Below are positions 23,293 through 31,735 of a stretch of DNA of 64,000 nucleotides, one piece after another. The DNA lies in NCBI RefSeq assembly GCF_006540305.1, contig NZ_BJOR01000002.1:248001-312000 (forward strand). Direction: 5' to 3'. The stretch's first letter is position 1, and each line of letters begins with the position of its first letter. Both the position numbers and the translations under genes were made by a program. This stretch comes from Streptomyces sp. 6-11-2. Lineage in GTDB: Bacteria > Actinomycetota > Actinomycetes > Streptomycetales > Streptomycetaceae. The notes under the pieces were generated by a model. The model saw nothing but the letters and a program-made list of their open reading frames with translations. It had not been told where the DNA came from and searched no databases.

Positions 23293-24120
23293 CTACGCTT
23301 TCCGGGCCAGTCCGGCAGCGATGAGGCGCTCCCAGACAGTGAGTTCCCGTTCGCCGTTGCCACTCCACGGGCCTTCAGCCATGTCGGGACGCCACAGGGG
23401 TGCGGGGACGATCCCGGGGTCGAGGATCTCCAGTCCGTCCAGCAGGGACTCGATCTCCTCGTCGGAGCGCCACCGTCCGCGGCCGAAGGTCCGCTGGAGG
23501 ACTCCCTCGGCCTCCGCTGTCTCCGGGTTGTTGCCGGAACGGAAGTGGCTGACGAAGAAGTAGCTCCCCGAGGGCACGTGGTCGCGCCAGTGGCGGACGA
23601 TCCCAGCCGGGTCCTCCTCGTCGTTGACGTGATGGAGGATGGCGCTGAACACGACGGCGACGGGGCGATCGAAGTCGATCAGCTCCAGGGTGTCCGGGTG
23701 GGTACGGACGTCCTCGGGGTTCCGTACGTCGACCGGGACGACCCGGGTCCGGTCGTTCTCCTCCAGCAACGCGCGACCGTGGACCAGCACTTGGGGGTCG
23801 GTGTCGACGTACACGACCCGGGACTCCGGAGCGTGGCGTTGCGCGACCTGGTGGACGTTGTCGACGGTCGGAAGGCCACTGCCCAGGTCGATGAACTGTC
23901 GTACGCCGGTGGTCGCGACGATCTCCCCGACCGCCCGGGTCAGCGCCGCGCGGTTGGCGAAGGCGATGGCCACCGAACCTGGAAGGTCACGTTTGAACAC
24001 GTCGCCGATCTCCCGGTCCACGGCGTAGTTGTCCTTGCCGCCGAGCAGGTAGTCGTAGACGCGGGCGATGCTGGGCTTGGTGGAGTCGATGGAGGAGCCT
24101 TCATCCGTCATGGTGACCAT
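23293..24120 (-). CDS. SAM-dependent methyltransferase, DUF574/Methyltransf_19 family
   Basis: A 275-residue protein of a family that is very abundant in Streptomyces. Recognisable segments are the N-terminal SIARVYDYLLGGKDNY, the SAM-binding FIDLGSGLPT, the acidic loop VVYVDTDP and the VVFSAILHHV stretch. Family members have a class I methyltransferase fold; substrates are mostly unknown. ATG 24120 and ATG 24111 are both possible, and neither has a strong ribosome binding site. It is 91 bp upstream of the SARP gene on the same strand and may be transcribed with it. Confidence 0.9.
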   Translation of the reverse strand: MVTMTDEGSSIDSTKPSIARVYDYLLGGKDNYAVDREIGDVFKRDLPGSVAIAFANRAALTRAVGEIVATTGVRQFIDLGSGLPTVDNVHQVAQRHAPESRVVYVDTDPQVLVHGRALLEENDRTRVVPVDVRNPEDVRTHPDTLELIDFDRPVAVVFSAILHHVNDEEDPAGIVRHWRDHVPSGSYFFVSHFRSGNNPETAEAEGVLQRTFGRGRWRSDEEIESLLDGLEILDPGIVPAPLWRPDMAEGPWSGNGERELTVWERLIAAGLARKA

Positions 24121-24275
24121 CCTGCCCGCGACGCCGCCCGCCGACCATCACTTTCAGTCGGCCCAGAGCCGATCGCGGGAGATCCGAGGGCCAGTTGGCA
24201 GTCCAGACGGTCCCGCATGGGGACAGGCCGCGGCTGGTGAGCTCCTCCACCCTGTGGATGCGATGCCCACCAGGC

Positions 24276-24599
24276 TCAGTCCTTACGACCGTCGCTGCGC
24301 TGCTGGCGCTTCTTGGTGCGCCTCGTCCGACGATCGACGCAGGCCGCGCACGCCCTCGCCCGGTCTGCCGACGCCGACCGAGAGGCCACTGCCGCGCAGG
24401 ACGGGCGCGAACAGGCGCAGTTGGCACCGCGGACATCGCTCTCCGCCCCCACTCGGGAATCCGGCCCGCCCGCAGCGAGGGGAACGACGGCCACCGCCCC
24501 GTCCGCCTCGGGCGCGGTCATGGCGTCCGGCCCCAAGTGGGCGACCAGCTCGGCGAGTACCTGTCGTGCGAGTATGTCCAGCCCGGGGCGGTACTGCAC
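24276..24599 (-). CDS. Hypothetical Cys-containing basic protein
   Basis: A 107-codon frame opening at GTG 24599. It is supported by strong G/C bias at third codon positions and by lying in the methyltransferase direction. The protein starts VQYRPGLDILARQVLAELV, has a middle rich in Ala and Gly, then CxCxxxxxC (CACSRPSC) and CAAC spaced like possible metal ligands, and ends in a basic tail (RRTRRTKKRQQR). I do not recognise it. It is divergent from the next small gene with only 12 bp between the starts. There is no strong ribosome binding site, so the start is uncertain. Confidence 0.5.
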   Translation of the reverse strand: MQYRPGLDILARQVLAELVAHLGPDAMTAPEADGAVAVVPLAAGGPDSRVGAESDVRGANCACSRPSCAAVASRSASADRARACAACVDRRTRRTKKRQQRSDGRKD

Positions 24600-24611
24600 T
24601 AGCCTGGCCGC

Positions 24612-24896
24612 ATGATCGTCTATCCCCTGTGGCACGTGGGCCACCAGAACGAGGCCGGCCCTGACGGGGCAACCGTGCACATCGACGAGGGTGGCGTCTT
24701 CATCGACGAGCAGGATGGCGACAACGTCAAGCTGCTGGGCATCTACTCGACCGAGGAGAAGGCCGAGGAACGCATCGTGCGTGCTCGGCTGCTGCCGGGC
24801 TTCCAGAACGAGCCCAAGTGCTTCGTCATCGACGCCTACACCTTGGACGACGACACTTGGGAGGACGGCTTCGTACGCGTCCCTCACGGGGAGTAG
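24612..24896 (+). CDS. Small conserved hypothetical protein
   Basis: A 94-residue soluble, acidic protein starting MIVYPLWHVGH and ending GFVRVPHGE. It carries the segments KLLGIYSTEEKAEERI and CFVIDAYTLDDD, the pattern of small DUF-type proteins often found singly in actinomycetes. Codon usage is clearly coding. There is no ribosome binding site before ATG 24612, so the message may be leaderless. It is divergent from the small Cys-containing gene and convergent with the VOC gene. Function is unknown. Confidence 0.75.
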   Translation: MIVYPLWHVGHQNEAGPDGATVHIDEGGVFIDEQDGDNVKLLGIYSTEEKAEERIVRARLLPGFQNEPKCFVIDAYTLDDDTWEDGFVRVPHGE

Positions 24897-24918
24897 CCGG
24901 ACACGGGACATATCCTGT

Positions 24919-24945
24919 CGGCGCCAGGTGCTGGTTGTGGCGCCG
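24919..24945. terminator. Hairpin between convergent genes
   Basis: CGGCGCCA (24919-24926) and TGGCGCCG (24938-24945) form an 8-bp stem with an 11-nt loop, followed by CTTTC. It lies between the stops of the small hypothetical gene and the VOC gene. Confidence 0.5.
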
Positions 24946-24977
24946 CTTTCGTGAACGAAGAGCGCAACCGCTCGTGG

Positions 24978-25361
24978 TCAGAGGGGTTGGAGCCGGGTGT
25001 GCAGGAGACAGAACTCGTTGCCTTCCGGGTCGGCCAGGACGTGCCAGTTCTCGGCGCCGGTCTGGCCGACGTCGACGGGCCTCGCGCCGAGAGCGAGCAG
25101 CCGCTCCAACTCGGCGTCCTGGTCTCGGTCGGTGGGGCTGACGTCGATGTGTAGGGGGAGCTTCCCGGTCCGCGGGTTGCTGCTGGGGCTGAGAACGAGC
25201 GTGGGCTGCGGGCCGCCGAAGCCGGCGCCGGGCGGCCCGATCTCGATGCTTCCGTCGTCTTCCCGGCCGAGTTCGACGTACCCGAGGACCTTGCTCCAGA
25301 ATGCGGCGAGCCGGTCGGGGTCGGCGGCGTCAATGACCAGCTCACTGATGCGGCATGCCAT
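24978..25361 (-). CDS. VOC-family glyoxalase-like protein
   Basis: A 127-residue protein with the two beta-alpha-beta-beta-beta modules of the vicinal oxygen chelate superfamily. It has LVIDAADPDRLAAFWSKVLG at the start, LPLHIDVSP at the beginning of the second module and VLADPEGNEFCLLH at the end. Members are small dioxygenases, glyoxalases or drug-binding proteins; this one resembles the common uncharacterised Glyoxalase_6 type. ATG 25361 is chosen because MACRISELVI begins the first strand. No strong ribosome binding site is visible. Confidence 0.85.
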   Translation of the reverse strand: MACRISELVIDAADPDRLAAFWSKVLGYVELGREDDGSIEIGPPGAGFGGPQPTLVLSPSSNPRTGKLPLHIDVSPTDRDQDAELERLLALGARPVDVGQTGAENWHVLADPEGNEFCLLHTRLQPL

Positions 25362-26106
25362 GCCCGTCAGTGTATGCAGCGGGCGCCGCGCCACGCGATC
25401 GCGTTTTCAGACGGGACGAGTGCTGTCCGCCGCCGGCGGTTGCCGTGGTGGAGGGGCGCAACTGCCCTTGAGGGAACACGTAGATCCAAACGAATCGGCG
25501 CCCTTGGAGAGAGCTTCGCCTACATCGGCGCCACGCTGCGCACATGCCTGGGTGAGAAGGCGAGTCGGGTACCCAAGCGGCGCCTGCCCAGCCTCGTGGT
25601 GCGGGCCGGGTGGCCTCGTCGTCCCGGCGCTGCGTGAGATGAGTGGCAGTCTTGGCGTCGTAAGCCACGTCTACGCCGCCCGGGCCCGCCACCGGCTGGC
25701 CTCGGCTCCGCGTTCCACCGAGGACGCCGTCACCGTCGGCGGGCAGAGTCTGCTCGACCTCGGTCTGCTCACCACCCGTCGCTGAACAAGCGTCAAGAGG
25801 GTCCGGGTGACCCGAGCAGAGACGATCAGGCGGCGACCTGGAGCCGGAAGTGCAGGTCGGTGGCGTTGGCGTGGGCAGGCTGGTGACGGCGAGGATGTGT
25901 TCGGTCTTGTGCTCCGCGGACGATGGCGAGGTCTTGGCGACAGGAGCGATGGTGCTGCGTCAAGTCATGTGACACCGAAGCCAACTTTCCGCGCGATCCG
26001 AACCCGCGGGTCCGCCACCTCTCTCCTCAGCCACAGGGGAGGCGGGACTTTCGTTACGCACGTGTGAGACGCGGGTCGGCAGACGGATGGCACACTCCTG
26101 CGTGCC
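25362..26106. other. Long intergenic region, no clear gene
   Basis: About 745 bp without a recognisable gene. A plus-strand frame at 25640-25785 has good third-position G/C bias and encodes a 48-residue peptide ending LLDLGLLTTRR, which I cannot place. It may be the tail of a lost gene. No hairpin or operator stands out. Confidence 0.4.
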
Positions 26107-26895
26107 ATGAAGAGATCCTCAATGAAGAAGCGCCTCAGACCCCTGCTGCTGGCGGCCGCGAGCCTGACCGTGACTGTCGCCGCGAGCGCGTGCGGTCCGG
26201 CCAACGAGGCGGCCGTGTCGGCGAAGCCCACGGTCGCCGGCGCGGAGCCGTCGACCGGGAGTCCCCTGTCCCCGCAGGCATCGGCGAGTTCGCCGGCGGC
26301 TTCCCCGGCGCCCGCATCGTCGCGTCCCACCCCGGCCCGCACCACGTCCACGCCTCCACCGAAACAAGCAATCGTCGAGCACACGGCCGCGCCCCGCACG
26401 CGCGCCGCCTGGCCCCGTGTCACCTTCGCCCGGTTGACGTTCGAGATACCTCCGGGCTGGACGCTGACGAAGTACGGCAGCGATGCCTGCGTGCAGCCCG
26501 CATACCGAGCCGGGCTGCCCACGACGTTCGGCTGCGCCGGAATCGCCATCAAGTCCGGCTCCATCGCCGGCAACGAACTGCGGCTCTACGAGGCTCGTCA
26601 GCCCGGCGGCTGGTACGCGGCCACCGACGTTCAGCCCTGTCCGGTCCGCCCGACCCTCGCGGACGGTTCCTTCAACGGGATCACCAGCGGCACGTCGTCG
26701 CCGCCGGTCGAGTCGGGCCTGCGTCCGGTGGGCAGCCGCAAGGCGGCTTACGACCGCTGGACGGCCGCCTGCACGAGCGGCTACCGCTTCTCACCCCAGG
26801 CGTGGCACCTGCCCGTCTCCCGGGTGCTCTTCCTGGACTACACGGGGCACGCGGAGACAGCCCGGATGCTGGAGTCGGTCCGCTTCCCCGGCTGA
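26107..26895 (+). CDS. Putative secreted lipoprotein
   Basis: A 262-residue protein with a lipoprotein-like signal: a basic start, the hydrophobic LLLAAASLTVTVAA and Cys in ASACG. The -3 residue is Ala, not the usual Leu, so lipidation is likely but not certain. A Ser/Ala/Pro/Thr-rich spacer (about 40-90) follows, then a globular part with paired cysteines (SDACV, FGCAG, QPCPV, AACTSG). ATG 26107 and ATG 26122 (MKKRLRP) are both possible; AAGAGA precedes the latter. The family is not recognised. It is probably anchored outside the membrane. Confidence 0.75.
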   Translation: MKRSSMKKRLRPLLLAAASLTVTVAASACGPANEAAVSAKPTVAGAEPSTGSPLSPQASASSPAASPAPASSRPTPARTTSTPPPKQAIVEHTAAPRTRAAWPRVTFARLTFEIPPGWTLTKYGSDACVQPAYRAGLPTTFGCAGIAIKSGSIAGNELRLYEARQPGGWYAATDVQPCPVRPTLADGSFNGITSGTSSPPVESGLRPVGSRKAAYDRWTAACTSGYRFSPQAWHLPVSRVLFLDYTGHAETARMLESVRFPG

Positions 26896-27000
26896 TCTTC
26901 ACCCGGGTCACCGTTGACAGTGGCGCAGGACCGGAACGCGGAGGCAGATTGCGAATCAGGGGCGCTCGAAGCAGGCACCGGGCGTCCCCGACTTCCCTGC

Positions 27001-27144
27001 ATGCCAGCGCCGGACCGGAGTCTGGCGTTGTTCGACACCTTGGCCTCGGCTGGTAAGACACTCCACGCCAACCCTGGCAGACACGACGCCGTGCCGCCGT
27101 TCGAAGTGGACAGCTCGCTGCGGTTCTTCGTCCGGGATCTGGGC
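27001..27144 (+). pseudogene. C-terminal fragment of an alpha/beta hydrolase
   Basis: About 48 codons encode PDRSLALFDTLASAGKTLHA, then NPGRHDAVPPFEVDSSLRFF. This matches the region around the catalytic His at the C-terminus of dienelactone-hydrolase-like alpha/beta hydrolases, which usually read NPGGH at the His. The nucleophile region and the rest of the gene are absent, and the frame continues into unrelated sequence. It is a decayed remnant, not an expressed enzyme. Confidence 0.65.
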
Positions 27145-27178
27145 TGGCACAAGACCGCAGCACTCGCAGAACTCAATG

Positions 27179-27206
27179 CGCCGGCCGGAACGCGTTCCGG
27201 CCGGCG
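27179..27206. terminator. 28-bp perfect palindrome, likely terminator
   Basis: The sequence 27179-27206 is its own reverse complement around AACGCGTT. As RNA it forms a 12-bp stem with a CGCG loop. It starts 14 bp beyond the stop of the leftward GNAT gene. Confidence 0.75.
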
Positions 27207-27219
27207 TGGCAGGGGCCGG

Positions 27220-27732
27220 TCAGATACCGAACGGAGCGGCGTAGTGGACGGTTCCGCTGGGGAGTGGATGGTCGGCGTCGAGGCTGAGTGCCATCAAGGC
27301 GTCGTCCGGAACGTCGATGGTCAGGCCGATGCCATGGTCAGAGGCACGGGTGAACCCGAACCGGGGGTAGTAGGCCGGGTGCCCGAGGACGACCACATGG
27401 TGTTCACCCAGTGACCTCGCTGCGGTCAGGGCCGCGCTGATGGCCGCGGTGCCCGCACCGGTCCGCTGGTGCTCTGGGCGGACGGCGCAGGGGGCCAGGC
27501 ACAGGGCCGGTGTGGTGTCGATGTGGCAGCGGGTCAGCAGGGCGTGGCCCACCGGGCGGCCGGCCTCGTCCGCTGCGACGAGGGAGAGGCCCTCGATCGA
27601 GGCGGTCGGGTCGGCACGCAGAGCGTCGACGAGGCCGGCCTCCGCCGGCGTGGGGAAGGCGGCGAGGTTGATGTCGCGGACGGCGGCGATCTCGGCGCTG
27701 GTTTCGCCGCGTGTGATCCAGGTGTTGCCCAT
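27220..27732 (-). CDS. GNAT-family N-acetyltransferase (YhbS-like)
   Basis: A 170-residue acetyltransferase. The acetyl-CoA-binding motif A is seen in LAPCAVRPEHQRTGAGTAAI, with the RTGAG loop in place of R/QxxGxG/A. It is followed by VVVLGHPAYYPRFGFTRA, typical of the COG3153 group of small-molecule or protein acetyltransferases. ATG 27732 is the first start in frame with MGNTWITRGETS; a ribosome binding site is not obvious. The gene stands alone and ends in a strong palindromic terminator. Confidence 0.88.
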   Translation of the reverse strand: MGNTWITRGETSAEIAAVRDINLAAFPTPAEAGLVDALRADPTASIEGLSLVAADEAGRPVGHALLTRCHIDTTPALCLAPCAVRPEHQRTGAGTAAISAALTAARSLGEHHVVVLGHPAYYPRFGFTRASDHGIGLTIDVPDDALMALSLDADHPLPSGTVHYAAPFGI

Positions 27733-27989
27733 GACGATGGAAGATCCGTTTCAGGAGATGTTCGTGTGAATGCCCCGGGAGCTCACGCTCTCAACCAGGG
27801 CGGACAGGAAGGTCAGGCCACGGCCCGGGACGTGAGGGAGACCCGAGCGCTGCGCACGGTGGCCTGGAGCGCGGTCATCAACCTCACCTCCTCGGTGGTT
27901 CTCAATCCCTGATCCAGCACGAACACAGCCACAATACAGCGTGCCTGGCGCCTACCCACCGTGACGCCGGCGGGGTGGGCTGGGTGGGT

Positions 27990-28721
27990 TCAGGCGAGCC
28001 AGTCGCTGTAGTGGGTGAGGGCGATACGGGCGTCGCCCTTGGCGGTGATGGCGTCACCGTGGACGGCGGCGAACATGCCCGCGGTGTCATCGGTGACGAC
28101 TGTGCGGCCGTCGGGGTGGGCGTTCAGAGTGATCCGGCCGAGTTCGTCGAGGGAGAAGACGTCGGGCCCGGCGATGTTGCGGGTGCCGTTCAAAGGAGAG
28201 CCGGCCGCGACCTCGGCGACGGTGTCGGAGACGTCCTGGGCGGCGATCGGCTGGATGGGGGTGCTGGGCAGGCGGACGGTGTCGCCCTCGGTGGTCGAGG
28301 AGAGAATGGCGTCGATGAACTCCATGAACTGGGTGGCGCGGACGATCGAGTAGGGGATCGGCCCGGCCTTGAGGATGTTCTCCTGCAGGGTCTTGGCCTG
28401 GTAGTAGACGAGGTCGGGCACCTGGTCGGTGCCGACGATGGAGAGGATGACGACGTGCCCGACCCCGCCCTTGTGACTGGCGGCCAGGATGTTGTCCATG
28501 GAGGTCTGGAAGAACGTCAGGGAAGCCTCGTCGAAGGTCGGGGAGTTCGTGAGGTTGATGACGACGTCGGCGCCGGCCACCGCCTTCTCCAGGCCCTGGC
28601 CGCTGATCACGTCCACGCCCGTGGACAGCGAGAGCGGCACGGCTTCATGTCCCGCCGCCTTGAGCTTCTTCACGACCTGCGACCCGATCAGGCCGGTACC
28701 GCCGATCACTGCGCACTTCAT
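27990..28721 (-). CDS. NAD(P)-binding NmrA/atypical SDR protein
   Basis: A 243-residue Rossmann protein. It starts MKCAVIGGTGLIGSQVVKKL, with the GxxGxxG dinucleotide motif, and continues with ADVVINLTNSP and VVILSIVGTDQ. It lacks the classical YxxxK catalytic pair but has YYQAKTLQE in the corresponding area, so it may be an atypical reductase or a redox-sensing regulator of the NmrA type. AAAGGTG lies 5 nt before ATG 28721. It is monocistronic by spacing. The substrate is unknown. Confidence 0.85.
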   Translation of the reverse strand: MKCAVIGGTGLIGSQVVKKLKAAGHEAVPLSLSTGVDVISGQGLEKAVAGADVVINLTNSPTFDEASLTFFQTSMDNILAASHKGGVGHVVILSIVGTDQVPDLVYYQAKTLQENILKAGPIPYSIVRATQFMEFIDAILSSTTEGDTVRLPSTPIQPIAAQDVSDTVAEVAAGSPLNGTRNIAGPDVFSLDELGRITLNAHPDGRTVVTDDTAGMFAAVHGDAITAKGDARIALTHYSDWLA

Positions 28722-29260
28722 GGGTCACCTTTCGTCGCGCACCAGCGCGGGTCGTCACCCTGCACAGTGACCCGACCCACGTCGCCAACCACGGGCACGT
28801 GATCGCGGGCGGATCACGGCCATGCCTCCAGGTTGCTACGGCGCCGAGCGCTGCGCATGCCGCCCGCAACCATGCCGAGTGGCCGGTGGGGCGGCGGAAG
28901 ACGGGGCCACGGCCTCGGCTCGCCGGTGAGGAGCATCGGCTGAACGGCTGAACGCAGGCAGTGGCCGGCTGACCGGCCGACATGGCGCATCCGAGCGCGG
29001 CTCAGTGGCGCCATCGCGCGGTCGGGTCGGGCATGCCGGACCGTGCGTGGTGCCGCGTCCGGCACTGGTGTGACGTCACTTCTGGATGTCAGTCGGAACT
29101 GGCGCTGCTTTCGGATCCTTCACGGAGAGCCGTTGCTGTGGACTGCCGCTGGACAGGCATGCTGGGGGCGTATGGCTGGTGTACGGTCCCACAGCGGCCC
29201 AGGTGCATGGACTTCGCAGCTGACGGACAGGGCGGTGACCGGCCCCCTCGAGGAGTGCCC
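28722..29260. other. Intergenic region, nothing recognised
   Basis: About 540 bp upstream of the NmrA-type gene. No convincing frame, hairpin or repeat was found. It ends at a short SnoaL-like remnant. Confidence 0.5.
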
Positions 29261-29380
29261 ATGTCCCTGCATGAGTTGGCCTTCGCCTACACCATCACCG
29301 GGACCCACCCGGGACCGCTGATGGGGCAACCGGCGACCGGCAAGTAGGTGCGCTACCGAAGCCCGGAGACTTCTCGCAAA
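29261..29380 (+). pseudogene. Remnant of a SnoaL-like ester cyclase
   Basis: From ATG 29261, preceded by GAGGAG, the frame reads MSLHELAFAYTITGTHPGPL then MGQPATGK and a TAG at 29345, then VRYRSPET in the same frame. This matches the core of SnoaL-type cyclases/NTF2-like proteins, where TGTHTGPLMGxPPTGK is followed by VRYRGVE. The N-terminal part and C-terminal half are missing and the stop is internal, so the gene is broken. Confidence 0.6.
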
Positions 29381-29505
29381 CCCGCGGCGCGTTCTCTCAC
29401 TCGAATGCTCCGCTCGCCTCACCCTGTCGGCCCTTGCCGTCGGGCCTCTCGCCGCGGATGGAGTAATGCTCGGGCGGTGGGGGCCTCACGGAAAGGAACG
29501 CCTGC

Positions 29506-30366
29506 ATGACGGCATCTGTGGTGCTCGGCCTCATACGTCGCACAAGTCGGACCCCCTTCGTGGTCGCTGGGTGCGCGGTGGCTCTGTGTACGTCGGCGAC
29601 AGCCCCGGCCGCCGCCGACGCCGACGCGAGCGGCAGCAAGCCCACCGTGGTCCTGGTACACGGGGCGTTCGCGGACGCCTCCAGTTGGAACGGTGTCATC
29701 GCGCGACTCGAACGCCGCGGCTACACGGTCGTGGCGCCCGCCAACCCGTTGCGGAGTCTGTCCAACGACTCCACTTACATCGCCTCGGTGCTGGACAGCA
29801 TCAAGGGCCCCATCGTGCTGGTGGGCCACTCGTACGGCGGCGCCGTCATCAGCTCGGCGGCAGCCAGCAACCCACGGGTCAAGTCCCTGGTGTACGTGTC
29901 GGCGCAGATGCCCGACAAGGGCGAGAGCGGCGATACGCTGTCCGCCCGGTTCCCCTCTCCACTCGCCTCCGCCACCACATCAGTCCCATTCCGCGCCAAC
30001 GGCGTCAGCGGAACCGACCTGTACATCCGGCCGGACAAGCTCCACGAGGTCTTCGCCGCCGACCTGCCGGAGAGCACGACGAAGTTGATGGCAGCCACCC
30101 AACGGCCCGTCGCGACAACCGCGTTCTCCGAGAAGGCCACGGCGGCGGCCTGGCGGTCCATTCCGTCCTGGGCCCTCGTCGCGAAGCAGGACAGGAGCAT
30201 CAACCCGGACCAGGAACGCTTCGAGGCGAGGCGCGCCGGTTCTCACACGGTGGAGATCGACTCCTCCCACGTGGCCATGATCTCCCATCCCGACGCGGTC
30301 ACCGACCTCGTCCTCCAAGCCGCCGCGGCCGCCGACTCCGCCCGCACATCGCCGACGGCCTCCTAG
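29506..30366 (+). CDS. Secreted alpha/beta hydrolase
   Basis: A 286-residue esterase-like protein. A signal peptide is likely: FVVAGCAVALCTSATAPAAA gives a core and an Ala-rich cleavage region near residue 37. The hydrolase fold starts with VVLVHGAFADASSWNGVI (oxyanion HG). The nucleophile elbow is GHSYGG, and the catalytic His is in SSHVAMISHP near residue 262. The group includes pyrethroid-esterase-like and PHB-depolymerase-like enzymes; the specific substrate is unknown. AAAGGA lies 8 nt before ATG 29506. It is transcribed toward a convergent NmrA-family gene. Confidence 0.88.
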   Translation: MTASVVLGLIRRTSRTPFVVAGCAVALCTSATAPAAADADASGSKPTVVLVHGAFADASSWNGVIARLERRGYTVVAPANPLRSLSNDSTYIASVLDSIKGPIVLVGHSYGGAVISSAAASNPRVKSLVYVSAQMPDKGESGDTLSARFPSPLASATTSVPFRANGVSGTDLYIRPDKLHEVFAADLPESTTKLMAATQRPVATTAFSEKATAAAWRSIPSWALVAKQDRSINPDQERFEARRAGSHTVEIDSSHVAMISHPDAVTDLVLQAAAAADSARTSPTAS

Positions 30367-30435
30367 AACGCGGAACCGCGTGCTGCGGGGACCGCAACAC
30401 CCTTGGCCTGACCGGGCCTTCCAGGAAGAATCCGG

Positions 30436-31350
30436 CTACGACTGCAGCGCGGGGATGTTCCTGATGAGGGCGTCGAACCCCAGCGGGGGGCGTCCGAGGA
30501 GCTCGGCGACGTCGTTCGTGGCCCGGTCGTACCGGCCCTCGGCGTGCAGCCGCGCCATCGTGGCGATGTGCTCGAAGACGTGGGGTGGCAGGTCCAGCTT
30601 CTTGAGGTCGTGTTCCAGCCACTCCTCGTACGGCACGTCGACATAGGTCACGGTACGGCCCAGGGCAGTGGAGAACTCGGCCGCGATCGCGGCCATGTCA
30701 CGGGAGCGCGCCCCGGTCAGCTCATGGACCCGGCCGGACGACGGAGCCGGGTCGAGCAACAGGCGTGCGATGACCTCCGCCACATCGGCTGCGGCGACCG
30801 GGGAGGTCCGGGCGGACCCGAACGGGAGGCGAATCGTGCCGTCCCGCAGGATCGAGGCGACGGCGACCCGGGCGAAGAGCGGATTCTCCATGAACACCGT
30901 GGGCCGGACGTGGACGACCGGTACCCCCGACCAGTTGAGGACGTGCTCGCCCAGCCAGTGCAGCCGCTGCTGGTGGGACTCGGTATCGCTGGTGAGGTCC
31001 ATCTGCGAGACCGTCATCTGCGAGATGCTCACCAGCAGATCCAGGTTGTCGTCCTCCCGAGCGGCCGCGGCGACCGTCGTCGCGGCCTCCAGGTAGGAGG
31101 GCGACACGCTCATCCCGAAATAAGCCCGGCGGCAGCCCGCCAGCGCCTCCACCACGTCGGCGCCACGGGTGAGGTCGCCGACCACCACGTCCACGCCGGC
31201 CATGGCCCGCAGGTCCGAGGTCCGTTCGTCGTCGTGGTGCACGAGAGCCCGGACCGGCACGCCCTTCGCATGCAACCGGTCGAGAACCGTTCGCCCGACT
31301 CCTCCGACGCCGCCACCAACGCCAGTGACCAGAATGGGTTGGACGTGCAC
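30436..31350 (-). CDS. NmrA-family NAD(P)-binding reductase
   Basis: A 304-residue Rossmann protein. It begins ILVTGVGGGVGGVGRTVLDR, a Gly-rich dinucleotide loop longer than the usual GxxGxxG because of an extra GGVG unit, and continues with VVVGDLTRGADVVEALAG. The C-terminal half has the VPYEEWLEHDL and LTGARSRDMAAIAAEF segments common in NmrA/quinone-oxidoreductase-2-like proteins. GTG 31350 has AGGAGG about 8 nt upstream, which fixes the start. It is divergent from a metallo-beta-lactamase-fold gene. It probably reduces a small electrophile or senses NADPH. Confidence 0.87.
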   Translation of the reverse strand: MHVQPILVTGVGGGVGGVGRTVLDRLHAKGVPVRALVHHDDERTSDLRAMAGVDVVVGDLTRGADVVEALAGCRRAYFGMSVSPSYLEAATTVAAAAREDDNLDLLVSISQMTVSQMDLTSDTESHQQRLHWLGEHVLNWSGVPVVHVRPTVFMENPLFARVAVASILRDGTIRLPFGSARTSPVAAADVAEVIARLLLDPAPSSGRVHELTGARSRDMAAIAAEFSTALGRTVTYVDVPYEEWLEHDLKKLDLPPHVFEHIATMARLHAEGRYDRATNDVAELLGRPPLGFDALIRNIPALQS

Positions 31351-31735
31351 GGCAATCGCCTCCTGCCTTCCGGACCGGGGCACCCGATCCGCTCGGGACG
31401 TTCCCCTGAGGCTGTCCTGTAGATCGCCCACGCAGCCATCGCGGGCCCTTGAGCGCCATGCTCCAGTCGACCACGCCCTGAGCGTCCGCGTCTGCCTGGA
31501 CGAACCGCGGACACCTCTCTCATGTGCCGTCCGGCGACGCCCGGCTCCGCCGCCCGTACACCGTCTTCCACCTCCCGAACCGTCGTGGAAGGTACGCCAC
31601 GGATCACCGTCCGTAGCCGGACATCCTGTGAGTACTCGTGAGCCCGACTGAGTGACCGAGGCTTTGACCAGGGGCCTCCGAGGCGCGGTCACGTGACCGA
31701 TGGCGCCCGCGTCGTGCGGCACGCAGGCTGGGGGC
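31351..31735. other. Divergent intergenic region with 14-bp palindrome
   Basis: The 385 bp between two divergent enzyme genes contains no gene. CGGTCACGTGACCG at 31686-31699 is a perfect palindrome located 36 bp before the start of the metallo-beta-lactamase-fold gene. It is a candidate operator, although no regulator gene lies beside it. Confidence 0.6.

Noticed and set aside
20085..23324. A plus-strand open frame of over 1000 codons opposite the SARP gene
   Set aside because: No domain is recognisable, and the opposite strand has clear SARP, NB-ARC and TPR motifs.
25640..25785. A 48-codon plus-strand frame with good codon bias
   Set aside because: No start signal, no recognisable family and no extension; kept only as a note in the intergenic entry.
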